Part shown: positions 22,904 to 34,535 of the stretch, in pieces
How positions within the stretch are numbered: position 1 is the first letter of the stretch
Layout of the letters: every line of letters starts with the position of its first letter
Assembly: GCA_947095585.1 (NCBI GenBank)
Contig: OX352763.1
Span: 48,936,481-49,000,480 of the forward strand
DNA: 64,000 nucleotides
DNA from: Nephrocerus scutellatus
Taxonomy: Eukaryota; Arthropoda; Insecta; Diptera; Pipunculidae
Direction of reading: 5' to 3'
Notes under the pieces: model-generated
What the model saw: the letters and a program-made list of their open reading frames with translations, nothing else
What the model was told of the DNA's origin: nothing
Database searches by the model: none
Translations under genes and position numbers: made by a program

Positions 22904-24223
22904 CATCGAAAAGGCACTCAGAATGTAGTGCCAGATGCTCACTCTCGCGTCCATATGGAGGAGATCACTGCTGACAGAGAACGCCACGATGTTGATTTTA
23001 ACTCACCACATTTTTCTTCGGAGGAGTATGAAAGCTTTCGTAAAACAATAAAAGAGGACGAGAATAAATTTCCAGACGTATGCATCTCAGACGGCTACAT
23101 ATATAAAAGGACAGATATACGTACCGGGGATACCATCCAGGAAGACAGAGCTTGGAAGCTCTGGGTACCGTCGGGGTTGAGAGAGGTTCTTTTAATCTCG
23201 GCACACGACTCTCCAGCTGCGGGACATGGAGGGATCCATAAACTTCGACAGCAATATTTTTGGCCTGGAATGACTATAGATGTAAATGACTTTATAAAAA
23301 ACTGTGATACTTGTAAGTGTAATAAAAGCATGAATCGGACAAATAGACCTCCAATGGGGGTACAGACTATAACAGAACGACCTTTTCAACGGTTGTACAT
23401 TGTCTTTCTGGGACCCTTTCCTAGAACCAAAAATGGCAACACCCAAATTTTTGTTGTGCTTGACCACTTCAGCAAATTTGTCTTTCTTAAACCCTTAAGG
23501 AAGGCAACTTCAGCTGCAGTTGTCCAGTACTTAGAGGAAGCCATTTTTCATGTCTTTGGGGTTCCAGAATATCTACACTCGGACAACGGAAAACAATTCA
23601 TTTCCGAATTATTTTCGAGCTTTTTAAAGCGCTACGGGGTTAAGCACGTGAGGACTGCGGTCTACTCTCCGCAGCCCAATGCCTCAGAACGTGTGAACCG
23701 TAGCGTACTGACTAAGATCCGTTCGTACCTTGGAAGCGACCAACGCGACTGGGACAAGCATGTTAGCTTTGCAGCATTCTCACTGCGAAGTGTTGCGCAC
23801 GAAGCTACGAGACTAGAGCCGTACTATGCTGTCTTCGGCTTCCAAATGGCACAGAACGGATCCGCTTTTGATATTATACGACGGTTAAACGACATTAAAC
23901 AATCAGACGTCAAGATTTTAGAGACAAAGGACAAACAGCAAGTTATAAGGGACGAAATATTTAGAAATTTAAGTAAGGCACATGACAAAGGAGAAAATAC
24001 CTACAATTTGAGAAGCCGAGACATTAAATACAAAGTTGGGCAGACTGTATATAGACGCAATTTCAGACAGAGTGACAAGACAGCAAGCTATAATGCCAAA
24101 CTTGGACCGAAAGCTATTAAAAGTATTATCTTAAAGACTATAGGAAATTCCCTATATGAAGTAGGAAATATGAGAGGAGAAAAAGTAGGCATTTTTCATG
24201 CCAAAGACCTCTTTGCCCAGTAG
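22904..24223 (+). pseudogene. pol: integrase of gypsy copy C, catalytic Asp to Val and zinc-domain deletion
   Basis: Open from 22928 to 24223. GTC (Val) at 23402-23404 replaces the first catalytic Asp exactly as in copy A. A 12-bp in-frame deletion near 23240 removes four residues after the second zinc-binding His (HKTLHKLRQ becomes HKLRQ), probably by slippage between two CATAAA repeats. Otherwise full length, including the Glu motif and basic C-terminus. Confidence 0.9.
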
Positions 24224-25119
24224 TGATGGTAGGAGCTTAGGAAATTGACGACTATTTATTATCTATTATTTATTATTTATTTTATTATTTATTATTTGTT
24301 AATTATTATTTATTATTAATTATTTACCATTTGATTCAATGACTGACTAATTTCTGTGATATTTAGGTTTAAGGCTTATGTGCAATTATTAGGACTATGT
24401 GCAATATTTTATATAAGATTAAGATTTATCTGTGATATTTTATGCAATCCTGACTATGTATTATCTATTTATTTTATGGATTATTTTATCTATGATCTGT
24501 AGATTAATTTATATGTATTATTTATTTACGTGTTGATTATAAATATATTTTTTTATAAGAGCATAAACAGTATAACCAAAGTGAGAGCATGATCTCAGGG
24601 CGCAGGCCCTTGCCACACGTTAGGCAATACGCTCGCGGAGACTTTTCTGAAGGTATGTGTAGGCTAATTAAATAATCGCATGTCGTACGTTCCGTTTTTT
24701 TTTTACGTTATATTTCACTCGTGACCACTCATGAAATACAGACGAGCCGGTTAGGTACACGTACGTCATGGCTTTACGTTCAACAAAAAAAAAATTAACA
24801 ACAAAAAAAACATACTCAATATGTTATAAACACTCACCTTTTTTTAATTCCCAATAATTGATGTCGGCAGCGAGGCGGCATTGCACCAATGGTATCTGAA
24901 AAGGAAGAGAAACAAAAGCAGAATCCCAACTTCATAAAAATAAACCTCACTTACCTGCACAATGAGAAAATCCTCAGCTGACGTCGACGTCGAATCTATG
25001 AGCCGAGAAAGAAAAACCAAAAGAATATGGAAATAGTATTCTAATGGCAGACATTTAAACCAAAACGCGATTTTGGGACGGCCGACGAAAAGGACAAAGA
25101 TGTAATAAAGATAAAAGGG
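24224..25119. other. gypsy copy C: shortened region between pol and LTR 3
   Basis: Counterpart of 5316-6945, lacking 735 bp. The two deletion ends share GCGAT, joined at about 25067-25071. The last two antisense exons (24995-24955 and 24895-24838) and their 59-nt intron remain; the ATG exon and the 147-nt intron donor are gone. Confidence 0.7.
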
Positions 25120-27039
25120 TGTAGTGACTGACGTTAAGAAAAAGGAAAGCAAGAGGAATTCTTTTTCTAGAAGGTTCGGAAAAAAGAAAAGGTTTCTTTA
25201 GGCGGAGACAGAATTTTTAGCGGCAGTTGAAGAATTATCATCAGCGGATAGAGTGTTTCGAGCGTTCAGGTTGAAGTCGATAAAGTGAGGAAAAAGAGTT
25301 AACTTTAAAAGTTTAAAATTTAATTTAAAAAAGAGAAACAAAAAGGAAGGAACCATTAATTGTGGAGACTAAAAAATAAGCTAAAGTTCTGTGAACAAAA
25401 AAACGTAATTTTACACAATTCCAACAATTCGGAATTTTAAAACTTTTCATAAAAAGGATACTCCATTTTCCTTTAAGAAATAGTGAAAGTAGTGCAAAGG
25501 CGCTAAACGCCATTTTCTGCTTAATTTGAGGTGATCGAAATTATAAAATTCTTAAAAGTGAAAATAGTGCAAACGCGCTAAACGCCAGTTGATCGAAATT
25601 ATAAAATTTTAAAAAATGAAAATAGTGCAAATGCGCTAAACACCATTTTTATACAATTCCAACTAATCGAAAGAGTGAATCGCCTAGTTTTTTTCATAAA
25701 CCAAAAAAAAGAGGAGGATTCAATAGTTGAAAACTACATCCAAAACCATCAGTGTAGTTTAAATTAATACAACAACAACCATTGTGCCAGCGTCGGAGCT
25801 TTTCAGCTCATCCAAAGCGTCGGAGCTTTCTCAGCTTACCCGAGACACGAGCCACGAGTCATAGAATAATTTCCTAATTGCAACTATAATAATCAGGAAG
25901 AAAAAGAATGAGGACTGTTTCCCAGGCTGAGTTTTCTTTGATTTTGGCTTTGAAATTTGAGTTTGATTTTTATGATTTTTGATTGAGTTTTTTTTTATTT
26001 AAATTGAGTTTTATTAACTTTGAGATAAGATCGGGTTTTTCTTTATCCGAATTTAAGATTGAGTTTTCTCTACTTTTGAGTTTCTTCATCGAATTTATTC
26101 TAAATCGAGTTTTCTTTTTACTTTTTGAATTTATTAGATTCAGTTGATTTAAAATCAAGTTCTTTTAACTTCTGAATTTATTTTGATTCAGTTAATTTAA
26201 AATCGAGTTTTTTTTGGATTTTTTTGTTTTATTTAACTTACAATTAAACAGTAGTGTAAACTGCACTCAGTAGTTTCATATATCATTAACCCATACTTTG
26301 CAACAGGTTCGTCAACGAGATCCTGCCGGCAAGATATCATTGAGCTCAACCAAGTAAGTGCCAATTGCTTAATTTTTTTACACCAGTTTTTTTTTACTTC
26401 TAAGCGCAGTATATATATATATATAAAAAAAGGATGAAGAAACAGTCTTTTTAAATAACTTTCTATAAATAAAGATAATTACCATTATTTTCGAATAATT
26501 TTATTTTCATATCATTATACTCATAACTTTTGTGAAACATACATATATTACATACATCGCTTTCTTTTGATTTAATTTTTTTATATATTTCATTTTAAAT
26601 TTGAAGTTTTAATAATAAAAGTTAATAGAAGTAATACATGTATATGAAATTTGAAAAGACAACAACGTGATTTTTCATTGCCATGGCCCATTGGGGGGGG
26701 TGTGAGGCATATTCCTTTTTTTATATTTTTTCTTGTCCCCACCATGAGTGAGTAGACAAGTCGGCTGTAGGTGTGTGACTGGGATTGGTGATCCCACGAT
26801 GATTTCTCTCGGCGCTTTTCAGAAATGACCCGACGGACTGCGGACAGATGGACTTAGTAAAGTCGACCCTTTCCTTCATGATTTTGTGAGGCCTCGGTAC
26901 TGGTGCAATCAGGACATTCCTTCTAGATTTAGTTAGCTATTAATTAAAAAAAAAAGAAAATTTTCTAAAAGAAGTCAAAATTTTCTTTTGTTAATTTTAA
27001 AGTAAATTTTAAAGTAGGATAATATAGTTGTAAGTTTAG

Positions 27040-27049
27040 TATATAAAAG
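27040..27049 (+). promoter_or_regulatory. TATA box of LTR 3
   Basis: TATATAAAAG, same context as the other two LTRs. If active it would read into the flank and the 118-bp satellite. Confidence 0.55.
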
Positions 27050-27124
27050 CAAAGGAATGACCTGGCTGCACCGGGACTGAGGGACGGTATCCTTTATTCC
27101 CTCCTTTTTCCAACCCCCTTTTGA

Positions 27125-27437
27125 TTTGATTTGATTTAGAACAACAAGTTTTCACAATATTCTGTCATTTGGCGTTTTCATAAATTAGTTCAGAGCAGTC
27201 AAAGAGTTCTCAAGATAAATGTTCGTGTTTCTTATTTGCTCAGAGTATGAGCGTGCTCTAAGTGCTCAGAATAAAATGATCTGAGCTTTTTCAATTTTAA
27301 CATCTGATGTCAAATGTTTGTTTCGATGATTTTCTTCTACAATAAAAAAAAATGGCCCAGGATCGAGGGGCTCCCATATCAATTTCTGCGATTAGAGGAT
27401 TTAGATGAACAATTTTAATTTTTATGGGTTGTTTTTT
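27125..27437. other. foreign ~310-bp block within LTR 3
   Basis: After CAACCCCCTTTTGATT the LTR sequence is replaced, starting with TTGATTTGATTTGATTTAG, until TTTTTTTATAAGTCGAC resumes. LTRs 1 and 2 have only about 18 bp here. No clear terminal inverted repeats or target duplication is seen, so I cannot name a transposon class. Confidence 0.6.
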
Positions 27438-27595
27438 TATAAGTCGACACGACAATTTAAAAGTTTTGTTCTTGACGAGGTGTCACTGGTAAGTGACAAG
27501 GACCGCCCGTCCGACGAGCTAAGCCGAGCAACCGCGAGCGTGTCGCGACGTCCTTGCCAGTGGCAGAACCCCTAGTGGGACCTCGCTCCATAACA

Positions 27596-28707
27596 ATGCC
27601 TACCAGGGATAGCATGTAAAAAAAACGCATTTGTAAGCTTACCTCATGGGTAATGTGGAAAAGGCTTAAAAAAAATTCCTAAAAAAACTAATACAAACTT
27701 ATCCACCTTCTGTTAAAATTATACCACGCCCATAAAAACAGTCGGAACGTCCAGATCTAATTTTTACCTATCATTAATTACCAATATTTAGGCCCACCCA
27801 CTTTTAACCACGCCTCTTTTTCACCTTTTATATAAAAGACAGTTTTTTGACTCTACAACTTCCGAAGGTGGCTCGATTGGCCTAATATTTTTTTATATGG
27901 AAGGTATTTTTATTATCTTTTATATAGTACCAATTAACACCCAAACCTCCATCAAATCACCTGAGAAAATGGATTTTTCTGAAGAAAAAAAAACCTTGAC
28001 AGCCCCCCCCATACAAAAAGGGGCGTGACTGCCACCTTCTTTATGCCGCCCCCAAAAGTGGGCGGAAAAGGCGTGGCTGGGGGCGTAAATTCGCATGCGG
28101 GTTATACTGCAGAAACGCCAAAACTTTATTAAAATATTAACTTGTTGGGTAGTTCGTTCGTCCTTTGAATTAAAAAAAAATTAATGATTTAATTAACCAC
28201 TCAATGATGTATATATACTAAATTCAAACATGTATTGTAATTATGAGATATATCAGTATATCAAAAAAATGAAATGGAATTTTTCTCTTTTATTTAGTTA
28301 ATCTAAGTATTATGATTGATTCCTTTTTTTTTTATTTAAATGTAATTAATTCAATTTGCAAACATTTCAACTGAGCCATTTATTTGCATATAAGAAATCC
28401 CAGCGTAGTGTCGTAGTCCATTTGAAACAACAACAAAAAATCAAAATTAGTTAACCGTATTCAAAAAGGAAAAAGGAGGCAGAGCAGCAAACAATATAAT
28501 TATATTGAAACACCACTTACTTGATTATAGTTTCTTTTTGTCGGTTTTTTTTGCTTCTTTTTTGTTTTGTTTGGGACATTCCCATCGGCAGCGCTGGCAA
28601 TGAAGAAGTCTTCCGACTGCAACAAAAGAAAAAAAGAGTTACGCGCGGTTGGAGTGAAACCTTTTCTGACGTTGTGGCCGATATTACGATTAAAGATGAG
28701 ATGACGA
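27596..28707. other. flank between gypsy array and satellite, no gene seen
   Basis: Unassigned sequence. At 27720-28100 it has clustered CACGCC/GGGCGTG motifs on both strands, including AAAAGTGGGCGG and GGCGTGG; the rest is AT-rich. No ORF with recognisable motifs. An ORF at 28521-28769 runs from the flank into the satellite and is not convincing. Confidence 0.5.
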
Positions 28708-29199
28708 TGAGAAATGGCTTAGTTCCAAAAAATTCCAGACCCTATTGCCAGAACCCAGAATTTTCATAGGAACAAATCTTATAGTCGCATATTAGTCCTA
28801 CGTTCCGATTTACATACGAATCGCTTGAGAAATGGCTTGGTTCCCAAAATTGCAGACCCTATTGGCCAGATCCCAGAATTTCCATAGGAACAAATATTAT
28901 AGTCGCATATTAGTCCTACATTCCGAGTTTCATACGAATCGCTTGAGAAATGGCTTGGTTCCTAAAATTCCAGAACCTATTGGCCAGATCCCAGAATTTC
29001 CATAGGAACAAATCTTATAGTCGCATATTAGTCCTACAATCCGAGTTTCATACGAATCGCTTGAGAAATGGCTTGGTTCCAAATATTCCAGACCCTTTTG
29101 GCCAGATCCCAGAATTTCCATAGGAACAAATCTTATAGTCGCATATTAGTCCTACATTCCGAGTTTCTTACGAATCGCTTGAGAACTGGCTTGGTTCAC

Positions 29200-32100
29200 A
29201 AAATTCCAGACCCTTTTGGCCAGATCCCAGAATTTCCATAGGAACAAATCTTATAGTCGCATATTAGTCCTACATTCCGAGTTTCATACGAATCCCTTGA
29301 GAAATGGCTTGGTTCCAAAAATTCGAGACCCCTTGACCGGATCACAGAATTTCCATAGGAACAAATCTTATAGTCGCATATTAGTCCTAAATTCCGAGTT
29401 TCATACGAATCGCTTGGTTCCTAAAATTCCAGACCCTATTGGCCAGATCCCAGAATTTCCATAGGAACAAATCTTTTAGTCGCATATTAGTCCTACAATC
29501 CGAGTTTCATACGAATCGCTTGAGAAATGGCTTGGTTCCCAATATTCCAGACCCTTTTGGCCAGATCCCAGAATTTCCAAAACTCCAGACCATATTGGTC
29601 AGATCCCAAAACTTCCATAGGAATAAATCTTATAGTCGCATATAAGTCCTACATTCCGAGTTTTATACGAATCCCTTGAGAAATGGCAATGGCTTGGTTC
29701 CCAAAATTCCAGACCCTATTGGCCAAATCCCAGAATTTCCAAAACTCCAGACCATATTGGTCAGATCCCAAAACTTCCATAGGAACAAATCTTATAGTCG
29801 CATATTAGTCCTACATTCCGAGTTTCATACGAATCGCTTGAGAACTGGCTTGGTTCACAAAATTCCAGAACCTATTGGCCAGATCCCAGAATTTCCATAG
29901 GAACAAATCTTATAGTCGCATATTAGTCCTACGTTCCGATTTACATACGAATCGCTTGAGAAATGGCTTGGTTCCCAAAATTGCAGACCCTATTGGCCAG
30001 ATCCCAGAATTTCCATAGGAACAAATCTTATAGTCGCATATTAGTCCTACATTCCGAGTTTCATACGAATCGCTTGAGAAATGGCTTGGTTCATAAAATT
30101 CCAGAACCTATTGGACAGATCCCAGAATTTCCATAGGAACAAATCTTATAGTCGCATATTAGTCCTACAATCCGAGTTTCATACGAATCGCTTGAGAAAT
30201 GGCTTGGTTCCAAATATTCCAGACCCTTTTGGCCAGATCCAAGAATTTCCATAGGAACAAATCTTATAGTCGCATATTAGTCCTACATTCCGAGTTTCTT
30301 ACGAATCGCTTGAGAACTGGCTTGGTTCACAAAATTCCAGACCCTTTTGGCCAGATCCCAGAATTTCCATAGGAACAAATCTTATAGTCGCATATTAGTC
30401 CTTCATTCCGAGTTTCATACGAATCCCTTGAGAAATGGCTTGGTTCCAAAAATTCGAGACCCCTTGACCGGATCACAGAATTTCCATAGGAACAATTCTT
30501 ATAGTCGCATATTAGTCCTACATTCCGAGTTTCATACGAATCGCTTGAGAAATGGCTTGGTTCCTAAAATTCCAGACCCTATTGGCCAGATCCCAGAATT
30601 TCCATAGGAACAAATCTTATAGTCGCATATTAGTCCTACAATCCGAGTTTCATACGAATCGCTTGAGAAATGGCTTGGTTCCCAATATTCCAGACCCTTT
30701 TGGCCAGATCCCAGAATTTCCAAAACTCCAGACCATATTGGTCAGATCCCAAAACTTCCATAGGAACAAATCTTATAGTCGCATATAAGTCCTACATTCC
30801 GAGTTTTATACGAATCCCTTGAGAAATGGCAATGGCTTGGTTCCCAAAATTCCAGACCCTATTGGCCAAATCCCAGAATTTCCAAAACTCCAGACCATAT
30901 TGGTCAGATCCCAAAACTTCCATAGGAACAAATCTTATAGTCGCATATTAGTCCTACATTCCGAGTTTCATACGAATCGCTTGAGAAATGGCTTGGTTCC
31001 CAATATTCCAGACCCTTTTGGCTAGATCCCAGAATTTCCAAAACTCCAGACCATATTGGTCAGATCCCAAAACTTCCATAGGAACAAATCTTATAGTCGC
31101 ATATTAGTCCTACATTCCGAGTTTCATACGAATCGCTTGAGAACTGGCTTGGTTCACAAAATTCCAGACCCTTTTGGCCAGATCCCAGAATTTCCATAGG
31201 AACAAATCTTATAGTCGCATATTAGTCCTACATTCCGAGTTTCATACGAATCGCTTGAGAAATGGCTTGGTTCCTAAAATTCCAGAACCTATTGGCCAGA
31301 TCCCAGAATTTCCATAGGAACAAATCTTATAGTCGCATATTAGTCCTACAATCCGAATTTCATACGAATCGCTTGAGAACTGGCTTGGTTCACAAAATTC
31401 CAGAACCTATTGGCCAGATCCCAGAATTTCCATAGGAACAAATCTTATAGTCGCATATTAGTCCTACGTTCCGATTTACATACGAATCGCTTGAGAAATG
31501 GCTTGGTTCCCAAAATTGCAGACCCTATTGGCCAGATCCCAGAATTTCCATAGGAACAAATCTTATAGTCGCATATTAGTCCTACATTCCGAGTTTCATA
31601 CGAATCGCTTGAGAAATGGCTTGGTTCATAAAATTCCAGAACCTATTGGACAGATCCCAGAATTTCCATAGGAACAAATCTTATAGTCGCATATTAGTCC
31701 TACAATCCGAGTTTCATACGAATCGCTTGAGAAATGGCTTGGTTCCAAATATTCCAGACCCTTTTGGCCAGATCCCAGAATTTCCATAGGAACAAATCTT
31801 ATAGTCGCATATTAGTCCTACATTCCGAGTTTCTTACGAATCGCTTGAGAACTGGCTTGGTTCACAAAATTCCAGACCCTTTTGGCCAGATCCCAGAATT
31901 TCCATAGGAACAAATCTTATAGTCGCATATTAGTCCTACATTCCGAGTTTCATACGAATCCCTTGAGAAATGGCTTGGTTCCAAAAATTCGAGACCCCTT
32001 GACCGGATCACAGAATTTCCATAGGAACAATTCTTATAGTCGCATATTAGTCCTACATTCCGAGTTTCATACGAATCGCTTGAGAAATGGCTTGGTTCCT

Positions 32101-32570
32101 AAAATTCCAGACCCTATTGGCCAGATCCCAGAATTTCCATAGGAACAAATCTTATAGTCGCATATTAGTCCTACAATCCGAGTTTCATACGAATCGCTTG
32201 AGAAATGGCTTGGTTCCCAATATTCCAGACCCTTTTGGCCAGATCCCAGAATTTCCAAAACTCCAGACCATATTGGTCAGATCCCAAAACTTCCATAGTT
32301 ACAAATCTTATAGTCGCATATAAGTCCTACATTCCGAGTTTTATACGAATCTCTTGAGAAATGGCAATGGCTTGGTTCCCAAAATTCCAGACCCTATTGG
32401 CCAAATCCCAGAATTTCCAAAACTCCAGACCATATTGGTCAGATCCCAAAACTTCCATAGGAACAAATCTTATAGTCGCATATTAGTCCTACATTCCGAG
32501 TTTCATACGAATCGCTTGAGAAATGGCTTGGTTCCCAATATTCCAGACCCTTTTGGCTAGATCCCAGAAT
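29200..32570 (+). repeat. higher-order repeats in the satellite, 1.13/1.54-kb spacing
   Basis: A block with distinctive variants (CCCCTTGACCGG, truncated monomers and the GGCAAT insertion) occurs near 29200, 30330 and 31865. The second and third occurrences are 1,535 bp apart and almost identical; the first is 1,131-1,143 bp before the second and slightly diverged. This shows duplication of multi-monomer blocks. Confidence 0.85.
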
Positions 32571-32817
32571 TTCCAAAACTCCAGACCATATTGGTCAGAT
32601 CCCAAAACTTCCATAGGAACAAATCTTATAGTCGCATATTAGTCCTACATTCCGAGTTTCATACGAATCGCTTGAGAACTGGCTTGGTTCACAAAATTCC
32701 AGAATATTCCCTATTGGCCAGATCCCAGAATTTCCATAGGAACAAATCTTATATTCGCATATTAGTCCTACATTCCGAGTTTCTTACGAATCACTTGAGA
32801 ACTGGCTTGGTTCACAA

Positions 32818-34535
32818 AATTCCAGACCCTTTTGGCCAGATCCCAGAATTTCCATAGGAACAAATCTTATAGTCGCATATTAGTCCTACATTTCGAGTTT
32901 CATACGAATCCCTTGAGAAATGGCTTGGTTCCCAAAACTCAGACCATATTGGTCAGATCCCAAAATTTCCATATGAACAAATCTTATAGTCGCATATTAG
33001 TTCTACATTCCGAGTTTCATACGAATCCCTTGAGAAATGGCAATGGCTTGGTTCCCAAAATTCCAGACCCTATTGGCCAGATCCCAGAATTTCCATAGGA
33101 ACAAATCTTATAGTCGCATATTAGTCCTACATTCCGGGTTTCATACGAATTGCTTGAGAACTGGCTTGGTTCCTAAAATTCCAGACCCTTTTGGCCAGAT
33201 CCCAGAATTTCCATAGGAACAAACCTTATAGTCGCATATTAGTCCTACATTCCGGGTTTCATACTAATCCCTTGAGAAATGGCTTGGTTCCAAAAATTCG
33301 AGACCCCATTCGCCGGATCCCAGAATTTCCATAGGAACAAATCTTATAGTCGCATATTAGTCCTACAATCCGAGTTTCATACGAATCGCTTGAGAAATGG
33401 CTTGGGTCCCAAAATTCCAGACCCTATTGGCCCGATCACAGAATTTCCAAAACTCCAGACCATATTGGTCAGATCCCAAAACTTCCATAGGAACAAATCT
33501 TATAGTCGCATATAAGTCCTACATTCCGAGTTTCATACGAATCCCTTGAGAAATGGTTTGGCTTCAAAAATTCCAGACCCTATTGGCCAGATCACAGAAT
33601 TTTTATAGGAACAAATCTTATAGTCGCATATTAGTCCTACATTCCGAGTTTCTTACGAATCGCTTGAGAACTGGCTTGGTTCACAAAATTCCAGACCCTT
33701 TTGGCCAGATCCCAGAATTTCCATAGGAACAAATCTTATAGTCGCATATTAGTCCTACATTTCGAGTTTCATACGAATCCCTTGAGAAATGGCTTGGTTC
33801 CCAAAACTCAGACCATATTGGTCAGATCCCAAAATTTCCATATGAACAAATCTTATAGTCGCATATTAGTTCTACATTCCGAGTTTCATACGAATCCCTT
33901 GAGAAATGGCAATGGCTTGGTTCCCAAAATTCCAGACCCTATTGGCCAGATCCCAGAATTTCCATAGGAACAAATCTTATAGTCGCATATTAGTCCTACA
34001 TTCCGAGTTTCATACGAATTGCTTGAGAACTGGCTTGGTTCCTAAAATTCCAGACCCTTTTGGCCAGATCCCAGAATTTCCATAGGAACAAACCTTATAG
34101 TCGCATATTAGTCCTACATTCCGGGTTTCATACGAATCCCTTGAGAAATGGCTTGGTTCCAAAAATTCGAGACCCCATTCGCCGGATCCCAGAATTTCCA
34201 TAGGAACAAATCTTATAGTCGCATATTAGTCCTACAATCCGAGTTTCATACGAATCGCTTGAGAAATGGCTTGGGTCCCAAAATTCCAGACCCTATTGGC
34301 CCGATCACAGAATTTCCAAAACTCCAGACCATATTGGTCAGATCCCAAAACTGCTATAGGAACAAATCTTATAGTCGCATATAAGTCCTACATTCCGAGT
34401 TTCATACGAATCCCTTGAGAAATGGTTTGGCTTCAAAAATTCCAGACCCTATTGGCCAGATCACAGAATTTTTATAGGAACAAATCTTATAGTCGCATAT
34501 TAGTCCCACATTCCGAGTATCATACCAATCGCTTA
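32818..34535 (+). repeat. 869-bp duplicated block in the satellite
   Basis: The stretch from about 32818 repeats from about 33687 with offset 869 bp, including the variants TTTCGAGTTTC, TCCATATGAAC and CCCATTCGCCGGATCC. Since 869 is not a multiple of 118, the unit includes truncated monomers. Confidence 0.85.

Larger units (their letters stand above)
18499..25119 (+). mobile_element. Ty3/gypsy tandem copy C, internal region
   Basis: Third copy; with both LTRs it spans 16313-27595. Offset from copy B is 9,317 bp at primer site and leader. Gag is nearly full length but frameshifted, RT is long and open, integrase carries Val for the first catalytic Asp plus a 12-bp deletion in the zinc domain, and the post-pol region lacks 735 bp. 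It is the last unit of the array; unrelated sequence begins at 27596. Confidence 0.93.
25120..27595 (+). repeat. LTR 3, terminal LTR of the gypsy array
   Basis: Begins TGTAGTGACTG, ends CCATAACA, then leaves the element at ATGCCTACC. It is longer (2,476 bp) because a block at about 27125-27437 is not found in LTRs 1 and 2. TATA box at 27040-27049. The short repeat and TTGAAAACTAC variants match LTR 2, not LTR 1. Confidence 0.8.

Noticed and set aside
27720..28100. Inverted-repeat transposon ends around the CACGCC/GGCGTGG motifs
   Set aside because: The motifs occur on both strands but are not collinear inverted repeats, and no target duplication was found.
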